A stretch of 34,848 bases of DNA. Source: Methanomicrobia archaeon LH_S14. GTDB taxonomy: Archaea > Halobacteriota > Syntropharchaeia > Alkanophagales > Methanospirareceae. Under the pieces are notes generated by a model. It did no database searches. It was not told the DNA's origin and saw only the letters and a list, made by a program, of their open reading frames with translations. Positions 8,372 through 18,579 of this stretch are shown here, in pieces. Within the stretch, counting starts at the first letter, position 1. The number at the start of each line of letters is the position of its first letter. Location of the stretch: the NCBI GenBank assembly GCA_023659775.1, contig JAGXOS010000004.1, positions 1 to 34,848 of the forward strand, read 5' to 3'. Position numbers and translations under genes: made by a program.

Positions 8372-11300
8372 GATGAAAAGTTGTTACAAAACTTTTGTTG
8401 CGATTCTGGAAAATGAGATACTTAGCAAACTTAACGGCACACATCCGAATTTTAAACGATTTGAAATCCCAGACAGCCCCTCAAAAATCATTATCTTAGG
8501 TACATTAGGTGATAAGAGCAAGGATTATTCTTCTTGCATTAGCGATACGACTCGAACATTAACAAGTGTAAAGAACAATTCAATGTCTGTAAAGTTCCGG
8601 ACAAAAGAAAACAAAGATGTCATAATGGTAAAGCCCTCATTATCTCTATATTACAGGGTTTACCCAACTTTAGAAGAAGAAAAAGCTTACATAAGCAAGG
8701 ATTACGCGGAGATACCAGAAAAAGTGGAACTTGCCAGGATTTGGAAAAGATACGATTGTGATTTTGAACCTTTTACAATCAATATTTCGAAAGCGCAATC
8801 GGAGTACCCTTTAAACTTCAAACCGCTCATAAGCACTATAAAAAATGACGGAAACATCTACAAAAGGGGAAAGGAAATAGAATCGAAATGCTTGGAAAAT
8901 CAAATCCTCTATGAAGATAAAATAAAAGAATTTAGTGTAGATAGTCCTTCAAACTACGATTGGAAAGGCACGTTTTTGGTTGAGACCGAAGACTTCTTTC
9001 AAGATAATGAGAAATTGAAATTTGTCACAATAACGATGGTTAATGAAACGGAGGAAAGCAATAAGTATGAGACATTTTTCTTCAATTGCAATTTTGAAAT
9101 AAACTCGCAGTCCGTGAAACTTGTGCCTTTCAAATATGAATATGGTTATGAAGAGCATAGTTACCACTACGAGAACTATTTAAGATGCTTAAACTGTCAC
9201 GCAGACTACGAAATAGAGAGAAATAGAATCTTGACAAAACATTATGCGAAATTCGAGCAAGAGAAGATAGTTCCGAAAGAAACAATAAACTCCACTTCCT
9301 TTTCCTTTGAGGAATTGGCATCAATGAAAAAGAATCTTGTCTTGCTGGAGAAATTATACGGCTTCATGCAAGATTATCTAACTTCACACAAGAATTCGCC
9401 AGGATATAGAGAAGATGAACGATACAAAGAGACCGTGGATAAGTTCGATGAAACAACGAAGAGGTTCTACGAGGGGTTAAATGTGCTTAAGAAAGATGAA
9501 AATGCGTTGAAATCATTTGAATTGCTAAACGAGACTTTCAAGCGTGCAAGCCGGTTTGATAAGTGGCGAATATTTCAGTTGGTCTTCATTTTAAGTCTTA
9601 TCCCCGATATTGTTGACAAAACAAAAAGAAGAGATATGTGTGAAATCCTCCATGTTCATACCGGCGGTGGTAAAACGGAAGCATATCTTGGCTGTGTGAT
9701 ATTTTCAGCGTTTTATGATCGCCTTTCGGGAAAAACATTTGGGACTACTGCAATTGCAAAGTTTCCCTTGAGAATGCTTTCTATCCAGCAACTTCAAAGA
9801 ATTGCCAGTTTATTTATATTGGCAGAAGAAGTTAGAAAAGAGAATAAAATAGAAGGAGAACCGTTTTCCGTCGCATATTTTGTTGGCTCAACAGAGGAAT
9901 TTCCCCGCTATACCAAGCCAATAATAGACAAGCTAAAGAAGGCGGAAAGAGAAAAAGAGGAAATAAGGGGAAAAATTGTTGATGTTTGTCCCTTATGTAG
10001 CGGGGATGTCATATTGGATTATAGAAGCAAAGAAAGGTATATCGTTCACAAGTGCAAAAATTGCGGTAGAGAATTCATGCTATTTTATACAGATGAGGAG
10101 ATATATAGGCTCTTGCCAACTCTGATAGTATCTACAGTTGACAAATTTGCGGGTATTGCGCTAAATAGGAGATTTAAAAACATTTTCGGTGGAAAAACAG
10201 ACAGATGCCCAGAAGGTCATGGATTCATACCTCATAACGATGTGTGTGAGGTGGGGTTGGGTGGTAATGAGAAATGCAAAAAGAAGGGCGAATTATGCGA
10301 TATAAACTTCAGAACAGGTCCCGCTCTTATAATTCAAGATGAAATGCACTTGATCCGTGAAGCCTTCGGCACAATCAATGCCCATTTTGAAAGTTTTATT
10401 GAAGCTTTACAAAACGAATTCTGCGGATATGCGCCTAAGCGGATAGCAATGACTGCCACGGTAGCGGGTGCTAAACACCAGATAGAGCATTTATATCACA
10501 AAAGAATCAACGTTTTTCCGGGTGAATCACCCGAAGGAAGAGGAAATAATGACTTCTTTTTCGAGTATGATTTAGAAGAAAATACAAAAGTCATTCAGAG
10601 GATCATGATTGGTTTAAAGCCGAATCTCAGGGATAACCAATTTGCTTCCTTATTAACGCTTAAATACCTCTCAGAATTTATCAATGACGTGGAAACACAT
10701 ATAGACCAATTCTCCCAGCAGTGGGGTATGGAAGTAGAAGAATTGAAGGAAATAATAGACAATTACAAAGTGTTTTTGACATACCATAACAAAAAGAGTG
10801 ATGTCCACTCTATGAACTATTATTTGGAAGCCGTGGTAAACTCTAAATTGGATAGTTATAAAATCAAACCAAAGACGTTAACCAGCGATAACACTTTAGA
10901 CGACATCAAAGAGTTAATTCGGGTAGTGGAAAACTTTTCCAGCGATTCAAAAAACAACGAAAACTTGCTATCCGTATTTGCTACGAGCATAGTCTCTCAT
11001 GGGATTGATATAGAGAAGTGGAACGTGATAATTTTTCAAGGTATTCCCAGAAGCACAGCGGAATATATTCAGGCATTGAGCAGGGTGGGCAGGAGATATC
11101 CCGGACTCGTATTCGTTTGGTTTTATCCTAGCAGGGCAAGAGACCTCAGCTTCTATCAAAATTTTGCTGATTATCATCACATCATAGAACAAAAGGTGGA
11201 AAATATTCCTTTATCCAGGTGGGCAAAACTTGGCTTTATGCAGACTTTCACATCGATTTTCAATGCAAGCATACTCAATTATATGTCAGAGGTGACTGGT

Positions 11301-11636
11301 GAGCCGATCTATAAAATTGACAAAGTAAACGAGATATTTGCTGACGATGAGAACAGAAAAAAGCTGATTGGATTCATCAAAAAGGCGTATATCACTGATT
11401 CAACAATGATAGGCGCTGATTATTTCAATGGCGAGATACCAAAAGAGACGGAAAAGAGGTTGGAGTATCTCAAAACATACACGGGTGGTGAAAAAAACTT
11501 CTTCCCAAATGCTTTGAAAGATTGTGAGGACAGGTATTACAAAACACAGTATGGAATGCGAGGGATACAAGACGAGATTATTTTAAAACCAAGCAGTACC
11601 GACCTTAATTTCCTTATAAAAGCTTTGGAGGGATAA
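8367..11636 (+). CDS. drmA: DISARM-like helicase DrmA
   Basis: Walker A HTGGGKTEAYLG, DEMH box (IIQDEMHLIREAFGT), SRVGRR motif VI, Cys4 insert CPLCSG...CKNCG; large SF2 helicase paired with a DUF1998 protein. Confidence 0.78.
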   Translation: MLMKSCYKTFVAILENEILSKLNGTHPNFKRFEIPDSPSKIIILGTLGDKSKDYSSCISDTTRTLTSVKNNSMSVKFRTKENKDVIMVKPSLSLYYRVYPTLEEEKAYISKDYAEIPEKVELARIWKRYDCDFEPFTINISKAQSEYPLNFKPLISTIKNDGNIYKRGKEIESKCLENQILYEDKIKEFSVDSPSNYDWKGTFLVETEDFFQDNEKLKFVTITMVNETEESNKYETFFFNCNFEINSQSVKLVPFKYEYGYEEHSYHYENYLRCLNCHADYEIERNRILTKHYAKFEQEKIVPKETINSTSFSFEELASMKKNLVLLEKLYGFMQDYLTSHKNSPGYREDERYKETVDKFDETTKRFYEGLNVLKKDENALKSFELLNETFKRASRFDKWRIFQLVFILSLIPDIVDKTKRRDMCEILHVHTGGGKTEAYLGCVIFSAFYDRLSGKTFGTTAIAKFPLRMLSIQQLQRIASLFILAEEVRKENKIEGEPFSVAYFVGSTEEFPRYTKPIIDKLKKAEREKEEIRGKIVDVCPLCSGDVILDYRSKERYIVHKCKNCGREFMLFYTDEEIYRLLPTLIVSTVDKFAGIALNRRFKNIFGGKTDRCPEGHGFIPHNDVCEVGLGGNEKCKKKGELCDINFRTGPALIIQDEMHLIREAFGTINAHFESFIEALQNEFCGYAPKRIAMTATVAGAKHQIEHLYHKRINVFPGESPEGRGNNDFFFEYDLEENTKVIQRIMIGLKPNLRDNQFASLLTLKYLSEFINDVETHIDQFSQQWGMEVEELKEIIDNYKVFLTYHNKKSDVHSMNYYLEAVVNSKLDSYKIKPKTLTSDNTLDDIKELIRVVENFSSDSKNNENLLSVFATSIVSHGIDIEKWNVIIFQGIPRSTAEYIQALSRVGRRYPGLVFVWFYPSRARDLSFYQNFADYHHIIEQKVENIPLSRWAKLGFMQTFTSIFNASILNYMSEVTGEPIYKIDKVNEIFADDENRKKLIGFIKKAYITDSTMIGADYFNGEIPKETEKRLEYLKTYTGGEKNFFPNALKDCEDRYYKTQYGMRGIQDEIILKPSSTDLNFLIKALEG

Positions 11637-11639
11637 CTT

Positions 11640-13469
11640 ATGGATGAAGAAGAAATAGGAAGAACGAGGTATGTGTTCCCCGCATACAGTGCATTATATC
11701 ACACAGTAAAGGGGCTGATATTCATGAGGGGCCGTTTTGCACATAAGGTAATATCTCTTTTGCCAGATGAGAACGACAGAAACTTAAAAATCAGTAACGA
11801 AAGGCGTCTGAAAGGCAAATTATTTAGCGAGATAATGAGAGCATATAACGCACGTATAGACAAGTACAAACTGCTCCTTCCGAAATTCGGGGATTCGAGA
11901 AAGGACGATGTTAAAATCGTTAAGTTTAAACTGGTTGGGAGTTTGGAAGAAGATGAGTCCGATTATAGTGGACTTTATATTGTGTCTCCAAGGACTTTTG
12001 TCTGCTCAAAATGTGGTGATTTTAGAGTGGTCCGCAAAGAGGAGTGGAATACTTTCAATCCTAATAAATGCAGGAATCCTGGATGCGATGGAAGATACGA
12101 GCAAGTTTCAATTGTCATGTTTTGCGAGCAGTGTGGGAAAATTGAGCCCTTATACTATTCGTGTAAAACCCATGGAAACAAACACATAAGGTTGATTAGG
12201 AAAGAGAAAGATTCTTTATTGACATGGAAGGTAGTTTGCCAGAAATGCTATGAAGAAGGAACTAAGGAACCGGTAGACATATTTAGATTTACTTGCAAAC
12301 ATTATGGATATAATGAAAGAATCTGTAACGAAAAAGAAAAGAAGTTCAAGCCTCTTACTATAAAAGAAGGCGGTATATATACCCCGGTAGTAATCACTTC
12401 AGTGGATATCCCTCCCACTGAGAGTATTCATCTGGAGGATTTAGAATACATTTTATTGGGTTTGCACCTTGGTAAGTTTGATAAACTATCGGAAAGAGCA
12501 GGGTCAGTAGATTTGGGGAAGATAGAAAGTTATTATCGTGCATATAACGATGAGAATCTCAGGCAGTTTCTTTCGTCTGATATAAAAGAATTTATCAACA
12601 TTACCGAGAATGCAGTTAGAGAATTGAAGATTAAATATGAGGGTGTTGATTTAGAAAACTTTAACGACTACTTTGCAGTTAAGAGCAAGGAAGCGAAAAG
12701 TTATGGCGAATATATCAAAGAGATGGAAGAGAGGGCAGGAAGAGCGTTTTTGGAACAAAATTACCAGAAATTAAAAGCTAAATATGGCATTGAAAACATC
12801 ACCTACATATCAAAAATCAATTTGGTATCCTCCTGCATAGGCATCATAAACGGCATAAACAAGTTTTATGAGCCGGGTTTTGTCCCTCATTTCAACCCTA
12901 TCTGGAAGAACGATAAGAAGAAAGATAAAATAATTGTATATGCGTATCCGTTTGAAACGGAGGGCGTGTTAATAGACCTGAATAAAAACCAGGTGTGTAA
13001 TTGGCTTATTGATAATGGCTTGATTGCGAATAAGAAGCCAGAAAGCGTTTCAGAAGCTAAGGAAACTCTTTTTGCCATTAAGAAAGATACGGAGGCATAC
13101 AAAGCGCTAAAAGCACTTTTACATACGTTGTCACATGTCTTGATACGGAGATCGTCCCTATACACCGGTCTTGATAGTGATTCTTGCGGCGAACTGATAT
13201 TTGTGAATCCTGCAGCTATTATGATTTATTCTACATCAAACATAAACATTGGTGGTTTCCAGTTCGTTTTCGAGCATTCTCTGGAAGATTGGTTTCGAGA
13301 AGTAGAATTTGATATTGAAGCTTGCACATTTGACCCTGCGTGTATTACTGAAGGGGGTGCTTGTTTTTCGTGTTTATATCTTCCAGAATATGTTTGCACG
13401 GAATTTAATCAATTTTTAGACAGAGATGTGTTCCTTGGCAGGAGGAGGTATAGTGTCGGATATTGGTAG
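11640..13469 (+). CDS. drmB: DUF1998-domain protein DrmB-like
   Basis: LLHTLSHVLIRRSSLYTGLDSDSCGELIF...ACTFDPACITEGGACFSCLYLPEYVC: DUF1998-type C-terminus; several CxxC pairs; 3 nt after drmA. Confidence 0.8.
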   Translation: MDEEEIGRTRYVFPAYSALYHTVKGLIFMRGRFAHKVISLLPDENDRNLKISNERRLKGKLFSEIMRAYNARIDKYKLLLPKFGDSRKDDVKIVKFKLVGSLEEDESDYSGLYIVSPRTFVCSKCGDFRVVRKEEWNTFNPNKCRNPGCDGRYEQVSIVMFCEQCGKIEPLYYSCKTHGNKHIRLIRKEKDSLLTWKVVCQKCYEEGTKEPVDIFRFTCKHYGYNERICNEKEKKFKPLTIKEGGIYTPVVITSVDIPPTESIHLEDLEYILLGLHLGKFDKLSERAGSVDLGKIESYYRAYNDENLRQFLSSDIKEFINITENAVRELKIKYEGVDLENFNDYFAVKSKEAKSYGEYIKEMEERAGRAFLEQNYQKLKAKYGIENITYISKINLVSSCIGIINGINKFYEPGFVPHFNPIWKNDKKKDKIIVYAYPFETEGVLIDLNKNQVCNWLIDNGLIANKKPESVSEAKETLFAIKKDTEAYKALKALLHTLSHVLIRRSSLYTGLDSDSCGELIFVNPAAIMIYSTSNINIGGFQFVFEHSLEDWFREVEFDIEACTFDPACITEGGACFSCLYLPEYVCTEFNQFLDRDVFLGRRRYSVGYW

Positions 13470-14781
13470 GGTTGAGTTGAGGGAATGGTATGGGTCAAGT
13501 ACATCAATATGCACTTATAATCCACGCCAAAGAGTATCTCCTGGAAATGTAGAACTTTCAGGTATTTTAAGCCCATTAACTAATTTTTTCTTAAATGTTT
13601 TCGTAAATGCTATTGAAGAACGAAATCTCATCATTGCAATCCCTGATGTGGTTTTAAGACCCATTCCTATCATTTCATACTTATATGCGAAGCAAAAGAA
13701 CAAAAGTGTAGTCGTATTTACGATTGCACGTGACTTTCACTATAAAAATTATCACCTTCTTAATCAACCTGGTTTCGGATATCTTTCTTTCTTTGTCCCT
13801 ATGGGTTTTATATCTGAAGAGGGTATAGACGCGAAGGTTTACCTGCCGCGAGCGAGTAAAGAATATAGACAGGAATATATTCAACACTTAAGAGAGAATT
13901 TTTTAGAAAGCCCCGAACCAAAGATATTATTATCTCAAGGAGATAGAATGGTTGATGATATAATCAAAAAACTCGTAATAGACGAAGAGACATTTGATAA
14001 TGTAGAAGTTGGAATTGATACAGGGCTTATTATTTTTGAAAATGTTGACAGATTAGTTCATTCTCAATACAGCACAGAACTCTTTTTAAAGTGGCTGTCT
14101 CCATTGTTGGATAGAGGGGTGCGTTTTATTTTTCATTTTGCCAATCCAGAGTCGATGTTTATCCAAACAATTAAAGAAAAAACAAATTCATTGGTAGTGC
14201 CGTTTGGGACCGCTGTGCTGAGAAGCAATGCAGAAATCCAGAGAAGATCAATTGATGAGTATTTCGGAAAGATAGACGAAGATGGTAAGAGAAGAGCAGA
14301 ACTGATACTGATAAATAAATACAACATTGACAGGGAATACTTTTACGAGAACATAACATCTATTGAAATAGTAGAGTTAAAGGCTGGAAATATTGATTAT
14401 CACCTCAGAAATGCAAAGGAGGTTTTATCAAAGATAGACGAGAACAGGATAAAGAATAAAAGATTGTATTATACCGTGAAAAGCTTGCTGTACACACTGC
14501 CAAACTTTGTAATTAACCCGTCTAAATACAAGAACCCTTACGAAGATGATTTTGTTGGATGGCGTTCTTACACAATACCGCAACTGCTGGGTATGTTAAG
14601 AGAACGCGTATTTGAAGAAAGCAAAGATAACATTGTATTTTTGGAGGATTTGATATCGGAAATATATTGCGTATACGCCGAGTTAAAAGAGTGCAGGAGA
14701 TATGGAGAAGAGAAAACATATTCTCGCATTGCGAAGGACTACCAGATATTTAAAACGATTGGAAATTTTTGGGATTCATAA
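13453..14781 (+). CDS. uncharacterised DISARM-neighbour protein, possibly DrmE-like
   Basis: Overlaps the drmB 3' end by 17 nt (GTG start at 13453). Contains GLIIFENVDRL, a Walker-B-like strand, but no P-loop was seen. Confidence 0.5.
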   Translation: MSDIGRVELREWYGSSTSICTYNPRQRVSPGNVELSGILSPLTNFFLNVFVNAIEERNLIIAIPDVVLRPIPIISYLYAKQKNKSVVVFTIARDFHYKNYHLLNQPGFGYLSFFVPMGFISEEGIDAKVYLPRASKEYRQEYIQHLRENFLESPEPKILLSQGDRMVDDIIKKLVIDEETFDNVEVGIDTGLIIFENVDRLVHSQYSTELFLKWLSPLLDRGVRFIFHFANPESMFIQTIKEKTNSLVVPFGTAVLRSNAEIQRRSIDEYFGKIDEDGKRRAELILINKYNIDREYFYENITSIEIVELKAGNIDYHLRNAKEVLSKIDENRIKNKRLYYTVKSLLYTLPNFVINPSKYKNPYEDDFVGWRSYTIPQLLGMLRERVFEESKDNIVFLEDLISEIYCVYAELKECRRYGEEKTYSRIAKDYQIFKTIGNFWDS

Positions 14782-15700
14782 AGGTGCTGAGAAATACGCT
14801 AATAACCACACTTTAGATTACTCGATACTTAGCAATCCAAGCCCTATTGATTATCAGATAATTCACACTACTAGAGGCTGTCCCAGAAACTGTGAATTTT
14901 GTGGAACTTGGAAAATTGAACCAAAATTTGAATCAAAGAAAAGTATTCGAGATGAAATAATCAAAAGAAAGATTGTCTTTTATGATAACAACCTCTTAAA
15001 AAGTCAATATATAGAAGATATTCTAAACGAACTTATTACGTTGAAACAAGAGAGGAAAATTTTGTGGTGTGAATCGCAAAGCGGATTCGATGGCAGAGTG
15101 CTAAAAGAAAAACCATATTTAGGGAAAATGCTTAAAAAGGCGGGCTTTCGCTATCCAAGAATCGCTTGGGATTGGGGATACAACCAATTTAAAGAGATTA
15201 AAGAGCAGATTGATATTTTAGTTGCAGGAGGTTACAAGTTCAAAGATATTTACATCTTCATGCTTTACAACTGGGATATACCTTTTGAGGAGATGGAGAG
15301 GAAGCGAATAAAATGCTTGGAATGGAAGGTTCAGATTGCAGATTGCAGGTATAGACCTTTAGTCCAAATTAGCGATAAATATAATCCTCGGAAAGAGCAA
15401 ACAAATAAAGATTATCATATTCATACAGAAGCGGGCTGGACCGATGCACTTGTTAAACAATTTAGAAAGAATGTGAGACGACAAAATATCTGTGTAAGGC
15501 ATGGCGTTCCGTTTTATTCCAGGAATTTTGAGCGTAAGAGAGTTGAAAAAGAAGTGATGAAGAGAGTTAAACATATGGCGACAAAGGAAGAGAAAATAAA
15601 TTATTTGCAACAAATAAAAGCAGATTATTGGTTCCCTGATGAAATTACATATCATGAACAGGTTCAAATTCAGCGCCCAGACTTCCCCTTCCCCATCTGA
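14702..15700 (+). CDS. radical SAM protein lacking an N-terminal B12-binding-type domain
   Basis: TTRGCPRNCEFCGTWKIEP has the Cx3Cx2C motif; FYDNNLLKSQYIEDIL and WKVQIADCRYRPL are further radical-SAM core features. Confidence 0.75.
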   Translation: MEKRKHILALRRTTRYLKRLEIFGIHKGAEKYANNHTLDYSILSNPSPIDYQIIHTTRGCPRNCEFCGTWKIEPKFESKKSIRDEIIKRKIVFYDNNLLKSQYIEDILNELITLKQERKILWCESQSGFDGRVLKEKPYLGKMLKKAGFRYPRIAWDWGYNQFKEIKEQIDILVAGGYKFKDIYIFMLYNWDIPFEEMERKRIKCLEWKVQIADCRYRPLVQISDKYNPRKEQTNKDYHIHTEAGWTDALVKQFRKNVRRQNICVRHGVPFYSRNFERKRVEKEVMKRVKHMATKEEKINYLQQIKADYWFPDEITYHEQVQIQRPDFPFPI

Positions 15701-17475
15701 TCTAAACTGGATTTTCTTTTTCTCCTAATTTCCAACAATTCCTCCAGCACCTCTTCCTCATCCACCGACAACAAACCACTTAGCATTTTCATTTCTTTTA
15801 TTTCTTCTTCACTAATATACACATATAAAACATCATTCTCATTTATTTGCCGCCCTACCGTTGGTTTCTTCATTGAAATTGCCACCTGCATCCCCTGCCC
15901 TGCACTTTTTATGCTCTCTCCTTTATCCTGTATCTCATTTATCGCTCCGACACCTGTTCCATCCGCTTTTATCAATTCCACACCCGTTTTTATCTTACCG
16001 CCCAGAACTTCTACACCCACAATAGCAGGCTTACTTTGCCTGAATACACATCCCGGCAGTATTTTTATCTTAGCAGGAATGGTCAGCCTATCCATGAACT
16101 CACGCTTCTCTTTCTCGCGCTCCTGCTTCGCCCAGTTCTTATAATCTTCTATCAACCGGTAAATAACATCGCTTATAAATACCGGGATGTGGTTTTCCAA
16201 AGCCGCTTCTTTTGCATCCGGCAGTATATCAACGTTAAAGCCAAAAATAGCCCTGAAATAACAATTCTTAACCGTAGTAGCGTCTATAACATCCCTTTTA
16301 GATATATTCCCGACTTCTGCTTTTTTTATTTCCTCTATCTCTTCTCCTTTCAGCTCCAGAGCAAGTGCTTCCAGTGAGCCCATTGTATCCGCCTTTATGA
16401 TTATTCCTTCCGGGCTTGTCTCCATCCTCATCTCCTCTATCTCGCCCTTCATCTCTTTTATCACGTTCTCGAGTTTCTCCTCTACTTCAACCACTCTCAC
16501 CTGCGAACCTGGAAGCGCATTTTCTATATCGGGAGCTACTATTTTCACGCCAGAAGCAGCATTCACCGTTCTTACTCGCTCAAATCTTTGCTCCACCCTT
16601 ATCTCTTGCAAAGCTCTCGGCTTTAACAACGCCTTCACCTTTGTAACTATTGGCTCCTCCTCAGTGCTTCCCACCACGATTGTATCGCCCACGCCGATCT
16701 TTCCATCGTATAATATCACGTCAATCGTGGTTCCGAGCCCTCTCTCCTCCTCCTTTTCTAATATCGTACCAACACCAGCCTCTTCTAAATGAAGACGCAA
16801 GGTTCTTTCAAAGAACTTCTGCGATAATCCTATTAAAACAAGTAGCAAATCCGCAATTCCTTCCCCGGTCTTCGCACTCACCGGCACAATGCACACATTC
16901 CTTGAATAGTCTTTTATCCGGTCGTACCTCTCAGCCGAGAATCCTTTATCGTAAAGCTCACCCACTATTTCATATATTCTCGCATCCAGTTCCTTTCTCG
17001 CATATTCCGGCTGGTCTTTATAACCGATAATAAAAGGCGTTTTCTTTGAATCCCACCCCTTTATCCGGTCTATTTTATTCAACGCGACAACAAAAGGCGT
17101 TTTTAATAATCTTAAGATGTTTAACGATTCATGAGTCTGCGGCAGAAAGCCCTCCATCACGTCCACTACCACCACTGCGACATCAGCCAAAGCACTTCCT
17201 CTTTTCCTCAGGCTCGCGAAGGCATGATGCCCGGGGGTATCAATAAAAAGCAAACCAGGAACTTCTATTCCCGCCCAGTCCCTTTTTAGCGGCTTACAAA
17301 TCTCTTTTATCGTATCAATTGGTATTTCCGTTGCTCCTATATGCTGCGTTACTCGACCTGCTTCCTTCGCTGCTATCGCAGTGCCCCTTATAGAATCAAG
17401 TAAAGTGGTCTTCCCATGGTCTACATGTCCCAGTACAGAGAGAATAGGCGTTCTTATTTCGCTCTTTGTGCTCAT
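15670..17475 (-). CDS. infB: translation initiation factor aIF5B (IF-2)
   Basis: TPILSVLGHVDHGKTTLLDSIRGTAIAAKEAGRVTQHIGATEIP, FIDTPGHHAF, NKIDRIKGW; start MSTKSEIR at 17475. Confidence 0.96.
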   Translation of the reverse strand: MSTKSEIRTPILSVLGHVDHGKTTLLDSIRGTAIAAKEAGRVTQHIGATEIPIDTIKEICKPLKRDWAGIEVPGLLFIDTPGHHAFASLRKRGSALADVAVVVVDVMEGFLPQTHESLNILRLLKTPFVVALNKIDRIKGWDSKKTPFIIGYKDQPEYARKELDARIYEIVGELYDKGFSAERYDRIKDYSRNVCIVPVSAKTGEGIADLLLVLIGLSQKFFERTLRLHLEEAGVGTILEKEEERGLGTTIDVILYDGKIGVGDTIVVGSTEEEPIVTKVKALLKPRALQEIRVEQRFERVRTVNAASGVKIVAPDIENALPGSQVRVVEVEEKLENVIKEMKGEIEEMRMETSPEGIIIKADTMGSLEALALELKGEEIEEIKKAEVGNISKRDVIDATTVKNCYFRAIFGFNVDILPDAKEAALENHIPVFISDVIYRLIEDYKNWAKQEREKEKREFMDRLTIPAKIKILPGCVFRQSKPAIVGVEVLGGKIKTGVELIKADGTGVGAINEIQDKGESIKSAGQGMQVAISMKKPTVGRQINENDVLYVYISEEEIKEMKMLSGLLSVDEEEVLEELLEIRRKRKSSLDQMGKGKSGR

Positions 17476-17649
17476 ACCTTTCACATCCTTCTTTTTATAT
17501 TGAACTTGATAATTATATTTTAAAAGAAAATAACAATCAACAATCGAAAAGCTTATATATACCCTTGTGATATGCACAAGGGGATATTATTATAAACGAT
17601 TTTCATGCTGTTATGAGAATTACTGACGAAGGGGGTTACTCAGCTTTTC

Positions 17650-18579
17650 TTGAATTCCAAATCACAGATACCGGTTATCAATGTGCTCGCTGTGGCTCGT
17701 TTTTCAGCGATTTTCGATACCTATAAGGCAGCCCTTCAAAACGCCGATGTAGCGAGTTATTCCGCAATTGATGTTGAGGCAAAGAGTTATGGTGGATTGG
17801 TCAAAGCGGTTATAATATATCCTCACAACGAAACCAAGATCGAATTAGTCTGCGCAAAGGATTATGAAGAATTAACGTTTCTGTACGGGGGCTGGGATAA
17901 CGTCTCCATTTATGAACAGCAACAGATTGTTGTGCGGACACACCCAACACCACGTACACAAACCATCGAAAAATACACCGTTCTGGAGAAAATAACCGGT
18001 ATAAATGCTGAGAAGCTGAAAGAACTCTTCGGGATCAAAATGGATTGTTTGTTTTATGATATTACTTCAACGTACTTCGAGGGAAACGAAACGGATATAA
18101 CGACCGTTGGAAGAGCTATATCCCGCCTGAAAAATGAGTTTTCCATCTCCGATTGCCTGCTCATCTTTGACCGCGGCATGGTGTCAGAAGATAATTTTGT
18201 CAAAGACCTCGAAGAGGGTTTCAGTCTCTATGCAGTTGAGCGGATTCTGGAGTTATACGGTAAAGAGAGGAAGGTTGTTATTTGCTACGATACGAAGAAG
18301 GCGGCGTCTAAGAAGCGCAACAGGGCTGAAGAGTTAAAGCGCACATATTTATATGCTATCTTTCATATCTATTGATGAAAACACTTGAACACATGCTCAA
18401 AAAAAAGGGGATTGACGATGAACGCTGAGAATGCACTGAAACAATTGAGTAAGGTGAAGTATGTCGTAGTCACTAATTCCAAAGGGGACATCACAACGTC
18501 GAAATTATCCATTCCCTCACGGGAACAAAGGCAAATTATGGATGTGCCGGGGGTGGAGTATATAAAGTCTGAAACTTAG
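17650..18579 (+). pseudogene. IS1634/IS4-like transposase remnant
   Basis: MDCLFYDITSTYFEG...FDRGMVSEDNFVKDLEEGFSLYAV is a transposase DDE core; broken into ORFs 17650-18375 and 18385-18579 with missing segments. Confidence 0.65.

Noticed and set aside
16397-16792. plus-strand ORFs over infB
   Set aside because: Antisense shadows of a confident aIF5B gene.
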